From Leishmania infantum JPCM5 (lineage: Eukaryota; Euglenozoa; Kinetoplastea; Trypanosomatida; Trypanosomatidae), in NCBI RefSeq assembly GCF_000002875.2, contig NC_009417.2:1097929-1161928 (forward strand): a stretch of DNA of 64,000 nucleotides. The letters are read 5' to 3'. Made by a program: the position numbers and the translations under genes. Positions 43,158-58,100 of the stretch are shown here, piece by piece. The notes below the pieces were generated by a model. That model made no database searches. It was not told the DNA's origin and saw only the letters and a program-made list of their open reading frames with translations. Every line of letters begins with the position of its first letter. The first letter of the stretch is position 1.

Positions 43158-46100
43158 ATGCAGTCCCTCACGGAGCGTGACTTCGGCCTTGTGGAGAAGC
43201 TGTTCAATGTTATCCGCACTCTGCTCGAGTACGACAAGGTGCACAGGCGCCATGAGCGATCTGCAGCCGCTATGCCGGCCGCCTCTAGTGACTCTGCATT
43301 TGCAACGATGATGGCCCCCTCGGCCGTGCTCCGCGAGCACCAAAACCAACAAGGAGCTGGCGGCGCTGCCGCACCGCTGCCGGCAGCCAGTGCCGTCGGC
43401 GCCAGCACTGGCATGTTAGAGAGGCGAATGTGGACAGAGCTCGCGTTTCTAATGAGTCGTGTCGTCATTTCACAGAAGCTGTTTCTCATGTCGCACGTCA
43501 CAAGCGACCCAGGCCTGATGTTGACGGAGCTGGCCCGCATGCTTCTGGCCTTCTTGCATGAAAGCTGCGCCGCCGTCGCAGAGAGCGGGAAGGCGGCCAG
43601 GATGCGCCACGTCGCCCTGCTCGCACAGGATCGCCTGATCTTCCTTCTCCGAGTCTTCTGCTCTCTCAAGAACTGCACTGCTATGCTTGGCGACACGCTC
43701 GACTGCGACAATGCCGGCGCGGCGCTGAAGGTGTACGACGCGATCTGCGACCAGGTCGTCTCTGGCCAACATTTAGCCTGGATGTCGCAGATCTATGTTT
43801 GGTTCTGTGACGAGGCAGCGCGGCTAGCCCGCACCGGAGGTGCGATCCCCAGCGCCTATGTTCACGCCACTCACGACGCACTGCGTTGCATCTTAGGCTG
43901 CTGCACTGATCACGAGGGCTGTGCAAAGGCGTTTCTTTACTCGGAGCCGGTGGCATGCGTCGCGCACATGTTCTACGGACTCAAGCTGCGCATCTCAGTA
44001 GGTGATCTTCTACGGCCGTATGAGGACGAGCACCCCATCGTGGAGGACGCCAAAGGCACTGCCGCTGGCGCTTCTGCACGGCAGACAAGTGCTACAATCA
44101 CAATCAGCAATAGCAGCAGCGACGGCAACTCTCTCGGAGTTACCGCCCGTGATGAGCTGGAACGAACCGTGATGCCGGCGGGCCCGATCCCACAGCGGCC
44201 GCCTGGCGCAGGCCATCTCAAAACACGCTACTTCACCGCACTCACGGCTTCGTTTACACGGCAGCAGCAGCAGCAGCAGATGCCGAGAGTGGGTACAAGC
44301 GACTCTGCAAGCAGCGCCACTGTCGCCTCGCTGGTGTGTCCCACTAACTCTTCTACCGCAGCTAGCATCGTGAGCACGTCGTGGGCGTTTGATCTACCAG
44401 AGCTGTCGCGGCCACAGCTAAAGACGCTCCTGCTGGGTGGGCGTGAGAACGCCTTTGATTCGCTTCTCTTCGCCGCCCTTGACATCGTCATCGAGGTTAT
44501 GCGCGTGACACGGGACTACGGGCACTGGATGGTGCTCTCCACCGTCAGCAATCTGCTGCTTCTCAGCAAGAAAAGCATCGAGGTCCGCGATGCGGCGGCG
44601 GCATTAACGTTGGGGTCCAGCTCTGCGAGCGCCTCGGAGGCGTCGCCACCGCTGTCGCGGGTAGTGGCAATGTATGAAAACATCGTGGTGCTATTCCAGC
44701 TGCTGTTCTCACTGATGGAAGGGACTGGCTTTGAAAAGCGGGCGCGATCCGCGTTGAACGCCGCTTCCACGCCTGCGACTGCGATTCACAGCGGGACTGA
44801 GAAAGAGGCAAAAGAAGGGAACGAGAAGGGCCCTCCACCGCCCCCAGGCTCATCCTTGCTGCGCGGCGGACCGTCGCCGTCCACGCAGCCCTGCGAAGCA
44901 CGCATCTCTACCACAGCTACGGGTGAGATGGGCCAGCCTCCGGCCACTGCGACGGTGGAGAACAGCGGCGAGGTCGACGCAGTGGACACTGCGCAGGCAC
45001 GGGAGTACATAGCACAACAGATAGTGCACATGGTTCTGCAGACTGACGTGCAGGCGGTGTTCGCTGCGACGACGCGTGTGCTGGAATGCGACCGGACGCT
45101 TTTTCGTGTATTGCACTCCTTCTGTATGCTTGACGCGCGATCGGCTGAGAAAGCAATGCCCGGAAAAAGGCGCCGCGACCGCAGCTCTGGCGCTGCCGCG
45201 ACTGGTGCTAATCGAAGGCGCAATCTCAGCGCACCCAAGGCGGCGGACACGACCGCGCTCTACCGAGGCATCAGCGCTGACAACATGGGGAACGCACTCC
45301 ACAACCCACTCGTATCGCCGACTGGCGCAGCAGTGACAGGTGGCCGCATCTGCGAGGGTGGGAGTCTGTGTGAGCCAGTGTTCGACGCCGGCTACAGATT
45401 CTTCGTCACCTCGAACTTTGGAGACCTGCGCACCATCGCAAACGATGTGGGATGCAGCAGAACTCTTGATGGCGGCCTGGCTGAGAACTCCGACAGCCGT
45501 AGCTCCTCTCGCATCGGTATGGGAACCTTCAGCGTCCGCGGAAGCGGGATGGGCGACTCCGGCACCATCGCCCCATTCTGTGCGGAGCCGCTTCTCGGCA
45601 GCGTCTTCTCGACCCCGCAGCGGCACGGCCAGCGACTCACGAATCTGCAGCGCCATCGGCGGAGCGAAGACAGCGGCGGCAGCAAGAAAACAGTGGCCGG
45701 TGTCGGCGGGAGCTTTGCCAAAGCCCTCTTGAAGTCCTTCTTTGGAAATCGAACTGCAGGCAGCGGCGCTGTCGCCCTCAAACGCGGCGTCGCGCATGAA
45801 GGCAGCGACGACAACGCGGAGCGGGGCTCGTGGAGCGGCTCGTCGAGGTCCTCCTCCGGCTCCTCGTGCGTCGAGAGCAAAGAGAGCGGCGGTGGCAGCC
45901 GCAGCGACAGCGGCGCCAGCGACGACAGCGATCTTCTCAGCACTGCGAGGGAGCTGCTCCACGGCAGTGTCGCTGGCTCACTACTCCCGACGCGCAGCTT
46001 TGGCGTGAGTGGCAGCCACTCTGCAGCATGGCAACGTGACAACGACAGCCGCCGTGCACTGCAAGGCGGCACCGAACATCGTCATCACCGACGCAAGCGT

Positions 46101-49100
46101 AGAACGCGGCCAGCATACTCGGCGTGGCGTGACGTGCCGTCGTACACGGCTCTTGCGAGAGAACTCGTTCGCATTTTCAACCTCGTGCTGGCAGACGCCG
46201 AGTTGAGTGTAGACGTCCGTCTCGGTGCCGGACTGCTCCTCCCAAGCATTGCACTGCGTGACATCCACGTTTTTCGCCTCTACGAGGGTCGCGTACTCAT
46301 TCGCAGCTACTTGAACCTGCTCCTGCACGAGCTGCATTACAACATCAAGCTGCGCGGTGTGTCGGCGACTGCGGCGGCAGATCGCGAAGGCCTGCCGTGC
46401 GCATACGTTGACGGCGTGCAGGAGCAGCCGCAGAGCGTGTCAGACATCGCTGAGACGACCGCGTCGCCGCCACTGCAGCGTGCGCAGATGAGTAGCAGCA
46501 GCAGCAGCAGCATGATGGGCGGCCGTGCGCACCTGACGCAGCGGGAGCTCATCGCCTTTGCTCCGAAGGTTATCAAGACGCTTGAGCAGGCCTTCAAAGT
46601 GCTCGGTGTAATACCGCTGACGAGCGACGTGGCCTCGCTAACGGAGCTGCCGCTCTACTTTTACTGCGCCGACGGCGTTGCCCCGCTCGGCGTCGCCCTC
46701 GAGTGCTCCTTCACACGCGTTGTTGTCCTGTGGCTCATCGGCCTTGTTGGCGCGCAGTGTGACGAAGACATCGACCGGCACGCAATGGAGGTGCTGCTGC
46801 ACATCATGAGCCGCGCTGTGGCCCGGGGATCGCTACCGAAGGACAGCAGCACGACACTCATGGTAACTCCCTTCGGTGCCGCCACGGTGGTTCAAAGCAG
46901 CAACGCCGCTGGCGTCGCAGTGCCGGGCGGCCCGACGGTGGCCGCAACACGACTCTCTGCGGAGTGGGCTAATGCGCGCAGTAATGCACGGCTTGCCGCG
47001 GACGACAGCGCCGCTGGAGTGATAACCTCGTCATTTGCGGCGCCGTCGACCACGAACAGCACGCGCTTCGCAGCGGCAGCAACGGAGTCGGGAGTGTCGA
47101 CAGCCCCAGCAAGGTCTATGCTACGTGCCGGCTCACAGCTGCAGAACAGCGGCATCGGTCTCGACGCCGCCGAGACGGACCTGTACGGTTGCCCTTTCAG
47201 CAAGTCCTTCTTGGGCTCAACCGAGTTCGGTGGTACCACGACCGCATTAAGCATCGAGGGCGGCTTGGGGGACTGCGGCAGCACCGTCGAGGCGCTCAGC
47301 TCTGTGTTTCGAGTGCTGCTCGGCCGCTCGCAAGACTTGCTTTCCCCTGCCGGGCTGGCCACAGTGCTCTCCCTCTTCACGAGTCACGACAGCAACCTCT
47401 CGCGACTCGGCCGCGAGTGCATGATACGCTCCCTGGAGATTCCATCCGTGTACCCGTTGTACGCTGACGTGATTCTGGACAGCGATACCTTCCTACTCAC
47501 ACAGACGCTTTCAATGCTATCGACGTACTTGACCTCGGCAGCGCTGACGCCGGTAACTCGGCGAGAGAGGCGGCTGTGGATGCAGCGCTGCGGCTGTGTC
47601 GATGCGGTCATACGCGTACTCGTGCGCGTGCTTGACTCACCTCAGTCGACGAACTTTATGAAGGTGATACCACACCTCTTTCAGTTTCTCTCTGCTTTCG
47701 AGTCGGGAGACTGTAAGCCGGCACAGCTGTCGAGCACGAACTTCATCGCGAGCGTCGCGGAGCGGCTGGAGAAGTTGGAGGGCATGGAGTACTTCATCAT
47801 CGTCACCCAGGCGGTGCTGGATGCCTCCATGGGCACCTACGGCAGTGTCGATGACGGCTACGCGAGCACAGGCGGCCCCGGAGCACACTACACAGAGGTG
47901 CAGGTCATTGGCAGCTTCCGCGTCGCCCTCTACAACTGTGCGGCCGAAAAGCCCATCTTCCTGGAGTTGCTTCCGTCGCTTCTGACCTTTGCCAAGGGCC
48001 ACAGCGACAAGCTCTTCACAAACCTTGCCGAGGTCCTCCTCCGCATTCTGGAGTGTACGAGCATTGTTCGCTCCGAGCGGCTTGCCGACTTCGCTCTTGA
48101 TCATGGGCTCTCTCAAATGCTTCCCTACCTGGAGCTGTCGGGACGCCACGTGGAGGAGCGACTGCCCTTCACCGGCACCGCAGCGGACCTGCATCGATTC
48201 TGGCAACCAATCTTGCTACGCGCGCCGCGCCGCAGCAGGCTCCGTTTCACGTCGCACGGCGGCGTGCAGGTAAACGTGGGGTTGTGGCCGGACACGGGAT
48301 TCACCATTTCAGCCTGGTTCAAGTTTGACCGGCTGTACCTCACAATACCGTTGTTCGAGTTTCATGGCGTCCTCAGCGATGGCAGCGGCGCAGTGGCGCC
48401 GCTGCGCGGCTCGAGCATGACCGCCTCCCTCTTTGTTTTTGGTGGGGACAGCATGCAGCTGACCATCAACGATGGACGGCGCGTCACGATCAACGAGAAC
48501 CAGGCGCTGCAGAACTTCGGCCCGCAGACGTGGGTGAACGTCTGTGCCGTCCTGCGCACGACGCACGTCTTGGATGTCTACGTCAGCGGTTTCAAGGCAG
48601 GCACGACAGCGTTCCCATACTTCGCCGCAGGCGCGGAGGTGCGCGTGAACGTCGGCTGCACGGATGACGTGACCCACTACGTCACGTCGCTGGGCACTGA
48701 CGCTTCGCCGCTCTTTTCGATGGGCGACATTGCGCTCTGGGCGCAGTCACTGAGCCGATCGCAGGTGGAGGCGGAGCTCGCGAGCGGTGATGGCACTCAG
48801 GGCGCGGCAATGAGTGGTCGATGCCCGGGCGCTTTTCCTGCCAAGATATTGAAGGAGGGCATCCCTCGAGAAATCACGCTGCTTCGCCACATGGGCGTTG
48901 GCGGCGGCGGCCCACTGCCCGGCTCCGTCGGCAGCACGCTCAATCTAAGCGTCGGTGGGCTAGGAACGCTGATGAACCCGAAGTCGCAGTCCACCGGCCC
49001 CAGCGGCGTGGCTGGACTCTCGCCTGAAACGGTCAACAGCATCACCGCAGGTGTGGGTAGCGACTTCGAGGACGACAAGGTCGCTGGCTCCGGTGGCGCG

Positions 49101-52100
49101 TGGTCGGCCTCTGCCGCGCGCATGGCCCGGTTTGTGCCATTCGAGAACGAGGACGACATGCTGCGGAATGTGCTGGCACACCCAACCGGCTTCCCGGTAA
49201 TCGCGAAGCTCGTTGGCCGCTACGCGACCCCGCCGAAAACGTGGGTGGACTACCCGTTACTGTGGGCGACCCGCGGCGGGATTGTGCGTATGTTGGACTG
49301 GATGCACCTTGTCACATCCTCGGCGCAGCTGGAGGGCCTCCTGAAGCTCATTCTAGAGTGTGTGCGGCGCACCACGCTCGCGGTCACGCTCGACCCACGC
49401 ACGTACGTGCTCTTGGCCCACATCCTGACGAATGACGTTGCCCGCTACATGACGAAAACCGCATGTGACCAGCTCCTCGAGCTCGCTTCCGCGCACATCA
49501 ACATCTTCGACGAAGAGCATCGTGTGGTCATCAACCGGCTCGTCTTTGAGCACATCCTGAGCGACGTCGGCCTCTACGCTGCGCTGCGGCTAGACGCGGC
49601 GCTGCACCTTTTGCAGCGTGTGCGGCGCCTCTTTCACACGTCGCAGTGTCGCTACGCGAAGCACAACGCGCGCTTTGTGTCGCCGTATCGCTTCATCGAT
49701 CGGCTACTGCACAGCCTCATCGGGGTGTCCGCGCGAACATCGTTGCTGCTGCGCCGCGCCGTGGTCCACGTAGCCCAACAAGTTGTTGCGGCATGTGACA
49801 TGGAGGATGGGCTGGTGCAGATATTTATCTCCCTCATCGCCTTGCTGACGCCGGAGGAGATGACGGTAAGAAGTCGGCGCAACACGCAGGTAACGGTCGA
49901 GCTGCCGGCAATGTGGTCCCTTACTCGCGGCACAGAGATTCCGCTGCGCACGGCAAATCACTTGACTACGCTGCTGCTGTCGAGCTTGGTGGAGTGCTCC
50001 TCGCAAAGCCCCTGCGTCTCGGCGTTGTCGCGCACGATCGACCTGCCGTGGTACGCGACGTGTACGTCGCGCTTTGCCGACCCGGCCGCGGTGGTCTACG
50101 CGACGCGCATCTTCTTCGAGGCCGTCCAGCACAACCCGGCGCTGCAGGAGGAGGTCGCAGAGCATCAGTCCGCTGTCGTGGAAGTGCTGACGGAGCACGC
50201 GGTGCACGAAGACCTCATTCTGCTGCTGCTCGCGCTCACAGTGGGTGCCACTCGCCACATCGACGTCCTTTCTAGCAAGCACTCACTGCGGCAGCAGCTG
50301 GACAGTCTGCTGAGCACCTTCAGCCCTGAACCAAACGCGCTGGTTGCACCTATTTTTGTGCAACTCCTCGTTATTCACCTTCACCGTATTGTGCAGTCGC
50401 CGTGGCGGCATCTAATGAAAGCACAAGCGGTGCTGCAGGACGCGCAGAGGCTCTCGTACCGCGTGCGGCGCTACTTTAGCCTGGTGCGCGTGTGTAGTCG
50501 GCTCATGATCCTCATCAGGGTACGCCGATACCGCGCACTCCTGAACGGCAACCGCTTCCCTGAAGCCGGCGCCTACTCCGTCGAAACACCCACTCTCAGT
50601 CCTGCTCACCACCCGCAGTGGCGGAGTAGTGGAGCCATGAGCAGCAGCAGCCAGAACGTGAGCTTCGCGTGCAACAGCGGAGCGGGGGTCACCACTGGCG
50701 TCGCCGGCGCTGGAGGACTGGCAAACGGGTCCTTCGTCTCCGGCTGCCACAGTCGCGCGCCGCCAGATCCCTTGTCGACCAGTCCGGTCAGTGTTGGCGC
50801 CACGATCGGCGTGTGCAGTGGCGAGGACGATTGTGCGGCGACTAGTGTAGCGTTACCAACGCCTCGGTCGCAGTCGCTACGTGACGCGCGCGAGTTTGGG
50901 TGCAGCAACACTGGTGGTTGTGGCAGTGGCGACTGCAGAGAGGAGACTAATCTGCGGCTGGATCGAACACCCTTCGAGGATATTGTAGGCCTTCCCCGTC
51001 CTGTGATGCTGCCTACCCCCGTGCTCCATATCCGCGGCGATGACCACAGCAGCAGCAGCGCCGGTGGCTCTGGCGACGCTTCCCAGTGGAAACCCCCGGT
51101 GCTACTGCCAGAAATGTGGGCCGGTCTTCCACGTTCGCTGCCCCCTACGACAGCAGGGATGTCGGCACCTTCGGCATCGAAGGCGTCAGCAACGGCAGCC
51201 GCACACGGGCTTACCGCCGCAGCATCGTCGTCGACGAGCGCAGTGGCCGGAAGCGGCGCCGATGATGTTCCTGGGCGAACGTGCCAGCTCCCCGCCGCAG
51301 ACGTCGTATCCCCGGTGAGTGTGTACCCGATGCAGCAACACCTACGCTTAGCGGCACGTGGCGCCGACAACTCCAGTTGTGGCGATGGCGCGGCGGCCGC
51401 CGTGAAAGTAGTCAGTGCTCATTTGAAGGAGAGGCCTGCATTACGCGTGCACTCGCGCAAGCACCGGCGCGCTTTTTCAGTGCTTCGTGTTTCTGTGTTG
51501 CTCTGGCTGCCACTGCAGGTGAAGCGGTGTCGATGGATGTCCAAACCTCACTCACTTCCGTACGAGGCGGACTTGAGCCGTCGTCACGCCGGGACGCTGT
51601 TCTGCATCCGCATGTTGCACCATTTTGCGTCCATGTCGAACTACTTTTATCTGCTCGTGAATTCACCGATGCAGACGGCGGCGCTTAGCTCGCTGGTGGC
51701 GTACATCTCGCGCGCCATGCTGCTGGAGCAGCTTGACATGTGGGATCAGATGGTCCGCTCGATGGTGGTTGCGCCGGCGCGAGAGCCTGCGGTGGTGACG
51801 GCGACGGCGGCGGCAGCGGCTGAAGCTACGGCGACAACGGCCGCAGACGAGCCTCAGCCGCCGCCGCCGCAGCAGCAGCAGCAGGAGCAGGAGAAGGAGA
51901 CACCCGTGCCACCGGCTGCGAGGCAACCAGCGGTCGACGGCATCGAGTCTGCGGAAGACACGGACGGGGATTGGGAGGGGGTGGAGGCGGTGCCGGGTGA
52001 CTACACGGGCTCAGCTTTGCTCGATGCAGCACGGCGCGTGTCGAGCACTGGCCCGGCAATGGCCAATGCGACAAAGCCGATGGCGCTTTGTCACAGCCCG

Positions 52101-55100
52101 AGCAGCAACAGCAGCGCGGATGCCGGCAGCGTCGGCCGAGGCCGTGCACAAAAAAGCGATGAGCTTGAGCTAGCACCCGCACTGCCGCTGTCAAGCCTGC
52201 CAGAGAGAGTGCTGCAACGCCTTACCCGCCCCAGCTCCATGACGTTCCGCAGTGCAGGATCGTCATCGGCGCAGCTGGACAAGATGACGGTATTGGAGTC
52301 ACCGCATCCCAGCTTAACGCTCCGCAGCGAGGAGCTGGACGACGCGGACGTGGAGAGCGCCCCAGCCCAGCGCCGGTGTCGCGCTACCGTCGAGGATGGC
52401 GACGCGAGCAGTGTTACGAACGATTCCTTTGACGTCGTGGGTCTGCCGCTCGTCACGTCGACTCATGAGCAGCCGAAGCACCACAAGGAGCTGCAGCTGC
52501 CGTCCCAGTCACTGCAGCGGCGCGGGAGGGCGTTGCCGCAGCACACATACACGGAAACCCAGGCTGATGAGATCGGCAGTAGCGCCACCGCGGGATCTGC
52601 AGCAAGCGCCAGAGGGATAACACCGACAGCGGCGCCAACGGCAACTGCTGCGGCAGTGGGGCCGGATGCTTCAAACACGGCCTCGGTGGTGAAACCAGAC
52701 GCGACTGGCAACTGTGACGACGATGATGACACCTCCTCTGTGTCGTCTGCGGCAGCCTCGTTGTCTAGCCACAGCTCCACGCTGTCGTCTAGCTTGGCTC
52801 CGATGTCGGCCTCGTCGACGCTGCCCTCCACTGCCTCGGACGCGAAGAAGGCGGTCTCCCCCCCGCTCGTGTCTTTCTCGAATCTGCCGGGCGTGCCTGC
52901 CCCCCTGCGCGGTCACGGCCTCTCCGATGTGTACGCCATGAGCATCGCAAGTATCATCGAGTCTGTGGGTGAAGTGGTGCGCCGCGACGCTGTTAGCATC
53001 CTTCGCGCCTTGATCCGGTCTTCCCTCGACACGCTGCCAATGCCGAACTGGATCGGCGGCCCCACCTACGGCTCGTGCGGCGGGCTTCTCTTTCAGCTCC
53101 TCTTTATCGTCTCTGCCAAGGCAGCTGCTGCTGGCGACTCGGCGACAACACTCGTGCGCTACTTTTTGCTGTGCGTCGGCAATGCGGTCAAGGAGCAGAG
53201 AGACCGGGATCTCATGCAGGCCCCAAACCACGATCAGGCACTTTCATCGTTGAAGGGGGATGTCTCCGCCAAGGCACCGATGACCGGGCTCGGTGGATCG
53301 CCGCTTGGCGCATTAACGGCGGGCAGGCATGCACCGAGCAGCAATGCATCGCCGCTGCTTCTGGGGCGCCGGACCTCGACTTTCTCAGAAGCTTCCGGGT
53401 CGACCACCGCTGCCGGCGCAGGGGCGGCGATGCCTGGCAACGCCGGGGGGCTTTCCGCCAACGTGCCTTTAGCATCTGCCGCCGTCTTCGTGGCAGGCGT
53501 GCCGCCATCTACGGTCTCCTCCTTCATGGCCGGACGCTCTCTTCCCATCAGCGCTGTTGGTATTGGAGGCAGTGACGATGGAGGTGGGTGTTCTTCACAG
53601 CACGGTGGCGCACCTTTGTCACCGACGGTGCCGGCGCAGACGCACGTTTCGACGAACTCAGCTGCGTCGCCGGCGCGGCACCATGCACCACTGCCGCAGA
53701 GCTTCCACGTCGCTATGAGTGCGGGGCCTGGCAACGCGCAGCATCAAAGTAGAAGCAGCAGCGCGACCACGGCTACCGGTGCCTACTCAGACGTGTTTCT
53801 GTTCAACGTAAGCCATTTCACAGACTTGATTGTGGACATGCTCGCTATCAATGTGCTGGATCTCCCGATGACGACGCACTTCTTCCTGACCCTGCTCGTG
53901 CTGTGCCAGGGGTGGCCAAACCGGTACGTGGATCAGCTCAGCTGGCAGGTGATGCGGGCGTGCATCGCGGTTTTGAATCGGCCATCAACGCAGGACGCCA
54001 GCGTCAGCCTTATCGAGAGCGTCTACACGCTGTCGACCCTGGTGCTGCGTCGCGGGTGGAAGCACAAGGGGGTCTTGGAGTCGCTGCTGCGGGTGCTGTA
54101 CCGCGTCTTTGTGTCGCTCCCACCGGCATGGATGCCGGACGCCGACGCGCGCCACCGCAAGCGTCTCATTACGCTCATCTTTCGCCACCTTGTGCAAACC
54201 TACGCCGGCACGAAGGAGCTGGAGAAGGCGCTGACGGTACGCACGCTGACGCAGCGCCTGTCTCTCTACGACGATTTCCGCATGGTCTTCTCTCTGAGCA
54301 ACGAGGACGAGTGTTGTGCGACCTTTGAGCAGTACTGCATCGACCAGTTCTCCTCCATCGACACACTCATGTCGAGCCGCCTGAAAGCCAAGGCAGACCT
54401 TGCCTTCAAAGCTAGCATCAAGACACGCAGCGAGTACATCAAGCGCATCAAGACTTTCAACGGCCAGTACAGGCAGGTCATGGAGGTGACGGAGCGCTAT
54501 CGGCGCGCTGCGCTGCGTGTGGCTTACACGTCCCGCTTCTCCTCCTTTGTGTCCACGACGCCGCACGTAGACTCTTCGCAGTTGCATTGGCTGCTTTCCT
54601 CCACTTGCGCGCTGCCCGAGAACCACACGCTGTCGCACGCGACGCAGTGGCGCAAGTTGGTGACAACGAGTGGGACGGCGGCCGACAGCAGTGCGGTTGC
54701 CGGGACGGCCACCAGCCGAATCAACGCCAGTGACGGTGCGGAGCACACGCTTTACCACTTCATGGATCCGCAGATGAACTATGGAGCGCTGAAGGGTGTG
54801 CGATGGGGCGGAAGGCGCGCTTCGCAGACGCCCAAAGCAAAGGCGGCAGCGAAAGCGGCGACGGCATGTGGCACACCCGGCCACATCGGCGGTAGCGACG
54901 CCAGCAGAATTAATGTAGCGGAGGAGACGGCTGAGGGCTCGATGAGCGCTCATAGCGCGTTGACTCGGATCAAGATGGTTGGCAAGGGAGCGGGAGCGGA
55001 AGTAGCAACGGCAACGGAAGAGCATCCGCCGAAGAACGACTTGGTTCATGCAGCGCAATGCGAGGAGCTCGTCCAGCACATCGCAGTGCTGGTGCCGCCC

Positions 55101-58100
55101 CTCAGCACCCACTGTCGCCCGTACATCGGCGATGAGGCCTTCCCTGCGGCGCTGAAGGAACTACCGATCCCGCTCACACCGTCCGCGATAACGCTGCTGC
55201 GCTACTTGGTGTCACCGCACGAGACGGTGCGCTTTCTCAGTAATGGCTTCCGCATCAACGGTATCCACACCACTCCATGTCTCATCCTGCTTACGAATGT
55301 GACCCTGAAGGTGATTGGCTTTTCACGCGTGACGGAGGCCGGAGACATCATCCTGTGCGAGAACGAAGTCGACGACGACGATGCGCACAGCCGCGGCGCG
55401 GCTAGCGAGTCGAGCATCAACACCAACAGCACTCTTCGCCACCAGCATGATGTCGGCAGCCTTTTCGATGACAACAAGGGGTCCCTGGCCAAGTCGACGC
55501 GCCGGAATCCATTCAGCGTGGCGTCGATGACAAGGCAACTGCAGAAGCTGTTTTCTGACAAGTCGGCGAAGCGCCGTCAACAGCAAGACGGCACACGCGT
55601 TGCACAGGCGGTGCGGCAGGTGATGGGCTGCAACTACCAGAACATCTACTGGACCTACCTGGTCAGCTCTATCCGCGCGGTGCGCTCGCTGCACTACATG
55701 CACCTCGACACTGCTGTGCAACTGCAGCTCTACTATGACAACGGCCCAATGCTGTCGGTGGTGGACGCGACGCAGTCAATGAACCCGTCTGCGAGGAAGG
55801 AGTTTATCAAGGTGCTGAAAGACGTCGTGGGTACCCAGCAGTGCACCTTCATGGACGAAAGCCAGCGAGCGGCGAGCATGAGGGCGCACCTGGTTCGGTG
55901 GGCGACGGGGTCGCTTTCGAACTACGAGTACCTTCGCTTCCTGAACGAGGCGGCGGGGCGGACGAACCGCGACCTGAACCAGTACCCTGTCTTTCCGTGG
56001 GTGCTGGCCGACTACACGAGCGCCACGCTCGACTTGGAGGCTGCCTCGAGCTTTCGCGACTTTGCATACCCGATGGGGGCGCAGACGGAGACACGGCGCG
56101 CCACTGTCGCGCGTCTCTTCGAGAACACACACGAGTTGTGCGACGCGGACACCGGCAAGTCCTACCCGTTCCACCACGGTACTCACTACTCCACCAGCGG
56201 TGGCGTGCTCTACTTCCTTATACGGGTGCAGCCCTTCACGACCTATGCGCGCCTTTTCCAAGGCGGCGACTTTGACCTCGCTATGCGGCTGTTCGACTCC
56301 GTCGCCGCGTCGTTCACGTCGTGTGTGACAGGGCCGGCGGACTGCAAGGAGCTCATCCCGGAATTTTACGTAAACGGCGGATTCCTGGCCAATGCAGATC
56401 ACCTCAACCTTGGCACCAAGTCAGACGGCCAGGCAGTCGGTGATGTGCGACTCCCTCCGTGGTCAAAGAACTCACGCCAGGTCTTCACCGCCGTCATGCG
56501 CTACGCGCTGGAGTGCCCCTACGTTGTCGCGCATCTGCACCAGTGGATCGACCTCGTCTTCGGTGTGCGTCGGCGTGGCCCGCTCGCGCTGGAGCGGTAC
56601 AACGTGTTTCAGCGCATGACGTATGGCGAGGAGGTGGTGCAGGCGCTGAAAAACGCCGAGACGCCCCACGACTGCGATGTCATTATTGCCGAGGTGGACA
56701 ACTTCGGTCAGACACCGCTACAGCTCTTCCAGGAGCGTCACCCCTCCCATCAAGAGCTGGCACCTGTTGTGAAGGCTGAGACAGCGGACGGCAGCTTCAT
56801 GGGCGTTGGCGGCGGCGTTATGGCATCTTCATACAGCCACGGCAGCGGCGGTGGCGGCTCAGCGCCGGCGTGGTCGACCGTAAATAGCGTCAGCACCGTG
56901 GCGCTTGGCGGCCTGTACACCTCGGCCACGGCAGCGGCCGCATGCGCTGCGGCGACGGCAGGGGCGGGAAGCCAGGTCGGGGTCACCTCCAGTAATCTCC
57001 TCTCCACCGGCTCCTTCGCCAGTGGGCAGACATACACGCAGGCGTTCTGCCGCGAGGCGCCGAAGGTGGTTTGGATGCTGATTCATGCAATGGACGAGAC
57101 CCAGATGTGGTTTGTGCTGCGAGACCCGCCAGGCAGTCTGCTGCAGCACCCACCACCGTCGGCGCTGAAGGACATGTTCGGCTTTAGCAGCGAAGCCGTG
57201 CTACACTTCAGCGTGCTGCGCACCTCCAAGAAGCTCGCGTGCGCGTATGCCCAGCTTGTGCCCGTGGCGGACACGGACTACTACCTGTGTTGGCATGAGC
57301 ATGAGGCGCAGCTCATGCGCTACACTACCGGCCAGGCTGCCTTTCACTCCGCCATCTCTTTTCATCCGCGAGATGAGAGCGGCTCCTTGATCAGTGCTGT
57401 CGCCGTTGGCCCGCGTGAGTCTGTCTTGCTTGTTGCCACCAGCAGCGGCGCGGTGTACTGCCTCTTTCCCGACGACACCGGCGATGGCGCGCTCCACGTG
57501 CGCGGGACGCTGTGCTACCACCGTTCACCCGTTACAAAGATAGCGCTAGACTCGAGGAGGCATCGCGCCGTCACCATCACTGACTCTGCCGGCGATGACG
57601 AGCCCATTCTCTGGCGCGTGCAGCGAAGCGGGTGCTGCTTTGTGTGTCGCCTCCAAGTCGAGCAGCTGCTACCGACGCCAGCACGCCCCTTGATGTCGCC
57701 GACTAGGGAGACGACGGCCGACGCTGCCGAGGCGCGCACCGTCGTGGACGTCGCGATCGACAGGGTCTCGGGCAACATGGCACTCGTAACGGCCCGCTCG
57801 CTGCTCCTCTTCGACAACAACGGAGAACCGTTTGGCGCGGGCACGTTGCCGTCACCAACGTCCCTCCACCCCGCGGGCACTGCCACGCTCGAAGACGATA
57901 ACGGCGACGTTGGCGTGGTGGTCAGCCGTCCTGTTCTCTGCGTGGCCGACATCACGGCTGTCACCTTCTATCAAACAAGTGAGTGGGCTGGTGGCATGGG
58001 AGTGCTCCTTACCGGGCACAGGGACGGCAGCCTCTCCGCATGGCGCACGACGCGGCTGCCGCCGCACTCGGTCGCCCCTGGTAAGATAGCCATGGTTGAG

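Noticed and set aside
44850..45962. 370-residue open frame on the - strand inside the BEACH gene
   Set aside because: It is a shadow of GC-rich coding sequence on the opposite strand; the + frame has the domains and codon bias.
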